Shown one piece after another: positions 61,345 to 64,000 of a stretch of 64,000 bases of DNA; the stretch's first letter is position 1, and every line of letters starts with the position of its first letter. The position numbers were made by a program, and so were the translations under genes. This DNA comes from Patellaria atrata CBS 101060 (Eukaryota > Ascomycota > Dothideomycetes > Patellariales > Patellariaceae): assembly GCA_010093705.1 (NCBI GenBank), contig MU006113.1, positions 243,165 through 307,164 on the forward strand, given 5' to 3'. A model generated the notes under the pieces. That model saw nothing but the letters and a program-made list of their open reading frames with translations. It was not told the origin of the DNA and made no database searches.

Positions 61345-62545
61345 ATCTACAGCTTCTACGGACTCTAATTCGAGACCCGAGCACGAGATCGACCAACATG
61401 AGTGTATGTGTACCAGAAAATAAGCCCTTGGAAATCTTTGGAGTATATCGACAAACGCCCGTTAAAGAGTCTAAAGGACGTTGTCTAGCCTCGTCGCAAC
61501 GATAGAATTACAGACGTGTTGTAACATACAGTACGGGTAGAACTAACACATCAAAACAGGCTGTGAGGCTTGCATCACGCCTCGGGATTTCATTACGTCT
61601 GACACTACTAGCAAGTGAGGTGAGCAACGCCTCCTGTACGGTCACCGACAGTACAGTATTACCCCATCGCTTGGATGGCTAATAAGACGCCCGCGATGAT
61701 CGATTCTATCCCCGTAACTGCCGATCCGTAATGCCTATCAAGAAGATCTGTACCCGTTATTCAGTTGCCTAGATGTCACTGATGGCTCATCCAACCCGCC
61801 TATCCTCAAACTTTCGGTCACGGAAATGTGTAAGATATGGTGCGCAAACATGTCCACCAGGGATGAGCCTAGAGCTCTACATGATATCAGATACGAATCC
61901 ACGAAAACATATAATAAGATGTAGGACCTGACTGAATTCATGTTTGGGACTAAAGAGCATTACAGGTAGATATTTATCTACTTCGTATAAGAGAGACTAT
62001 AGCAGAGTTATATTTACTTTGTGGGGGGCGAAGCGGTTCGTTAGGGTCCCTTTTTGTGGTCCCAGGTTGGTGGCATAATTCTAGTGGGGTGCACCACAAA
62101 CTGTTCAATCATCGCAAAGAAATGGAAATGCTAACGCGCGTGTTCTGTAGAATACTGTTACGGAAAGGCTTGACTTCGTACTGCACTATCTATGTTTAAC
62201 CATCCTCTACGGTATGTTCAAGATTCAACGCGAACTCACCCTCATGAGGCTGTGTGCGAATCTAGGGCGGCCCGCCAGATGGTAGTTCCGTATCGCTATG
62301 AAGGGAGTGTTGCCGTATTAGCCTTCACGACTTCTCAAACTCGTGGCTGTGTTTGTCTCGCAAGGTTCCTTTTGGCCCCAAAGCGACTAGATGGCGATTC
62401 ATGTAGATCTACTCCGCTCTTCTTCTACGTATAACCTCTGTAGCGGCCTAATTATTCTTTTGCGATTTCCATCTCAACATCCTTCCAGGAAGACATTAGC
62501 TATCCCAATGTACTGGTAGACCCACCCTATACTGGATTGCGCAAT
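61345..62545. other. Divergent region between kinase and MFS genes
   Basis: About 1.2 kb. It must hold both promoters. A partial GTACAG-type motif occurs near 61652. No gene, repeat or RNA was recognised. Confidence 0.4.
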
Positions 62546-64000
62546 ATGGACGAGCTTCAACCGACAGAAGCACTTAGGGGCCGATCCGAGCCGGAGGCCG
62601 AGCCCGAGCCACAGTCTGTCAATCGGTTCATATCCGTACCGTTCGCTGATTGGGATTCCAACACCATGTCAACTGAGATAGAGATTTTCATTGAAGAGTC
62701 GGGTTTGAGTGATTATTCTGACTATATACGCCGTGGAGCATACCTTGCTCAGGACAAGAACGCGTTTCCTAGGAATCGACCTCGCCCTGACGGTCTGAAA
62801 CTTAGAGAGGACAAAGATGAACGCAAATACTTAGATTTAGAGTATAGTTCCAGGCCAATTGACAGGTTCAACCAACCATGGCGGCTCTATGCTCTTGTGG
62901 TATGTTGCTCGTTAGGTGCAGCTGTTCAAGGATGGTCAGTTTTAATTCTTCTGTTGCATGTTGTATCTGAACTTCACTTTCTCCCCTATTGCTTTACATA
63001 GCTCTGAATTATATTAAATTCTTGACTTGTCTGTTTTACACCAAATGCTGATCAAGTAATCTACAGGGATGAGACTGCCATCAACGGCGCTCAAATCTTC
63101 TACCAAAAGGCGTTAGGGATCGAGGGCAGGGTTGGACTAATTGGTTTGGTCAACAGCGCACCCTACCTCTGCTGTGCTATCTCTTGTTGGTACGAGATTC
63201 TTTTAGACAATAAAGAGTATTTACTTGACGGACTAATGCATGCTAAAGGCTAAATTACCCTCTAAACAAAGTACTTGGTCGACGCGGTGTCATCTTCCTC
63301 ACTTGCATTATCTCATCCGTTACTTGTCTTGGTCAAGCATTCCCTCGAACATGGTATCAACTCTTTATAGCAAGGCTTCTTTTAGGACTGGGTATTGGAC
63401 CCAAGAGGTACGTTGACTGCCCAATATCTCCAATTAAAGAAACGCTAATCATTGTAGTGCAACGATTCCGATCTATGCAGTAATGTTCTCCCTTATAACG
63501 TTTATGCATTAGACCTAACTGGTGAAGGCGGAATGTGCCCCAGCAAATATACGTGGAGCCCTCGTTATGATGTGGCAGATGTGGACAGCTTTCGGTTCGA
63601 TTGGTTCTGATCCTGATTATCGCTCCTCTCTAAGATTAACTCGTTGTAGGTCTAATGTGTGGATATATTTCCGGAGTAGTTCTTCGCAACGTCAACAGCG
63701 GGAATGAAGGGACCTGTGATCAAGATCGGAGCAGCCCTGATCATTTACTCAGCTCCTATTGTGTAAGTTTGCAATGAAACACCATGTCCTCAGGGGCTCG
63801 GCCCGTACTGTACTTGTATCGATGGCCTGCTCAAGCACTACTATATCGGGCTATATCACTGACTTATAATACTAGAGCTTGAATTGGCGGCTCATGCTCG
63901 CTTCGCCAGTAAGTAACCATTCACGGATTACTCTACTTCCGGCTGACAAAAGTCTCCAGATGGTCTTGCCCCTTTTCGTGGTAGCATATATATATACAAT
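62546..64000 (+). CDS. MFS sugar-type transporter, 5' part (partial)
   Basis: Start ATG at 62546. Eight exons are seen: 62546-62934, 63067-63189, 63249-63407, 63458-63479, 63528-63594, 63650-63763, 63876-63908 and 63960 to the window edge, all in frame. The protein has a ~115-residue hydrophilic acidic N-terminus. It then gives membrane segments LYALVVCCSLGAAVQGWDET, the loop NKVLGRRGVIFL, RLLLGLGIGPKSATIPIYAA, ECAPANIRGALVMMWQMWTAFG and NWRLMLASPMVLPLFVV. This matches sugar/quinate-type major facilitator proteins of fungi. The substrate is unknown. Exon 4 is only 22 nt. Exon 6 ends with a hydrophilic stretch unusual for this position; splice choice there is less sure. Confidence 0.85.

Overview
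The window is nuclear DNA from a filamentous ascomycete (Pezizomycotina). The evidence is short introns of about 45-150 bp with GT..AG ends, a class II myosin of about 2450 residues, a Rom2-type Rho GEF, a HET-domain relic, a 2EXR-type relic, a SAT4/rhodopsin-type membrane protein and a TALE homeobox gene. The mix of families suggests Leotiomycetes (Helotiales), but that is inference. Exon structures were read by eye. For the intact genes the spliced length is a whole number of codons and every junction keeps the frame.

Layout. 1-2045 (-): 5' part of a Red1-like nuclear protein that runs off the left edge. 2849-10427 (+): myosin II heavy chain. 11145-12549 (-): Ish1/Msc1-type protein with signal peptide and C-terminal RDEL. 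13937-15135 (+): decayed 2EXR-type gene split by a 320-bp retroposed element with a 16-bp target duplication. 15395-17960: an unusual array of about 140-bp degenerate repeats carrying palindromic boxes. 18142-20032 (-): amino acid permease. 22171-24310: microsatellite, HET-domain relic and a 5'-truncated LINE that shares its 3' end with the element at 14.4-14.7 kb. 24790-26015 (+): SAT4/rhodopsin-type membrane protein. 26755-27864 (+): APH-type kinase with a frame break. 30148-35332 (-): Rho1 GEF Rom2. 36601-37059 (-): small charged protein. 37703-39213 (-): TRAPPC12-like TPR protein, divergent from acetolactate synthase ILV2 (40072-42262, +). 42783-44209 (+): Kes1/Osh4. 44945-46930 (-): steryl ester hydrolase-type lipase, divergent from PET191 (47612-48149, +). 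49070-50910 (-): TALE homeobox factor. 50911-57725: gene-poor. 57726-61344 (-): kinase with a long C-terminal region and one in-frame TAA. 62546-64000 (+): 5' part of an MFS sugar-type transporter.

The conserved block (30-50.9 kb) is housekeeping: cell-wall integrity signalling and secretion (Rom2, TRAPPC12), branched-chain amino acid synthesis (ILV2), sterol traffic and hydrolysis (Kes1, lipase) and respiratory-chain assembly (Pet191). With myosin II these form a sensible cell-growth set, though nothing suggests they are co-transcribed. The flanks (13-30 kb and 51-64 kb) are accessory: relics, retroposed DNA, the satellite-like array and rapidly evolving genes.

The signals most worth following are the array at 15.4-18.0 kb, with its three recurring palindromic boxes and terminal inverted copies, and a 9-mer, GTACTGTAC, found at least ten times and only in noncoding DNA. 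No RNA gene, CRISPR array or complete transposon was recognised.
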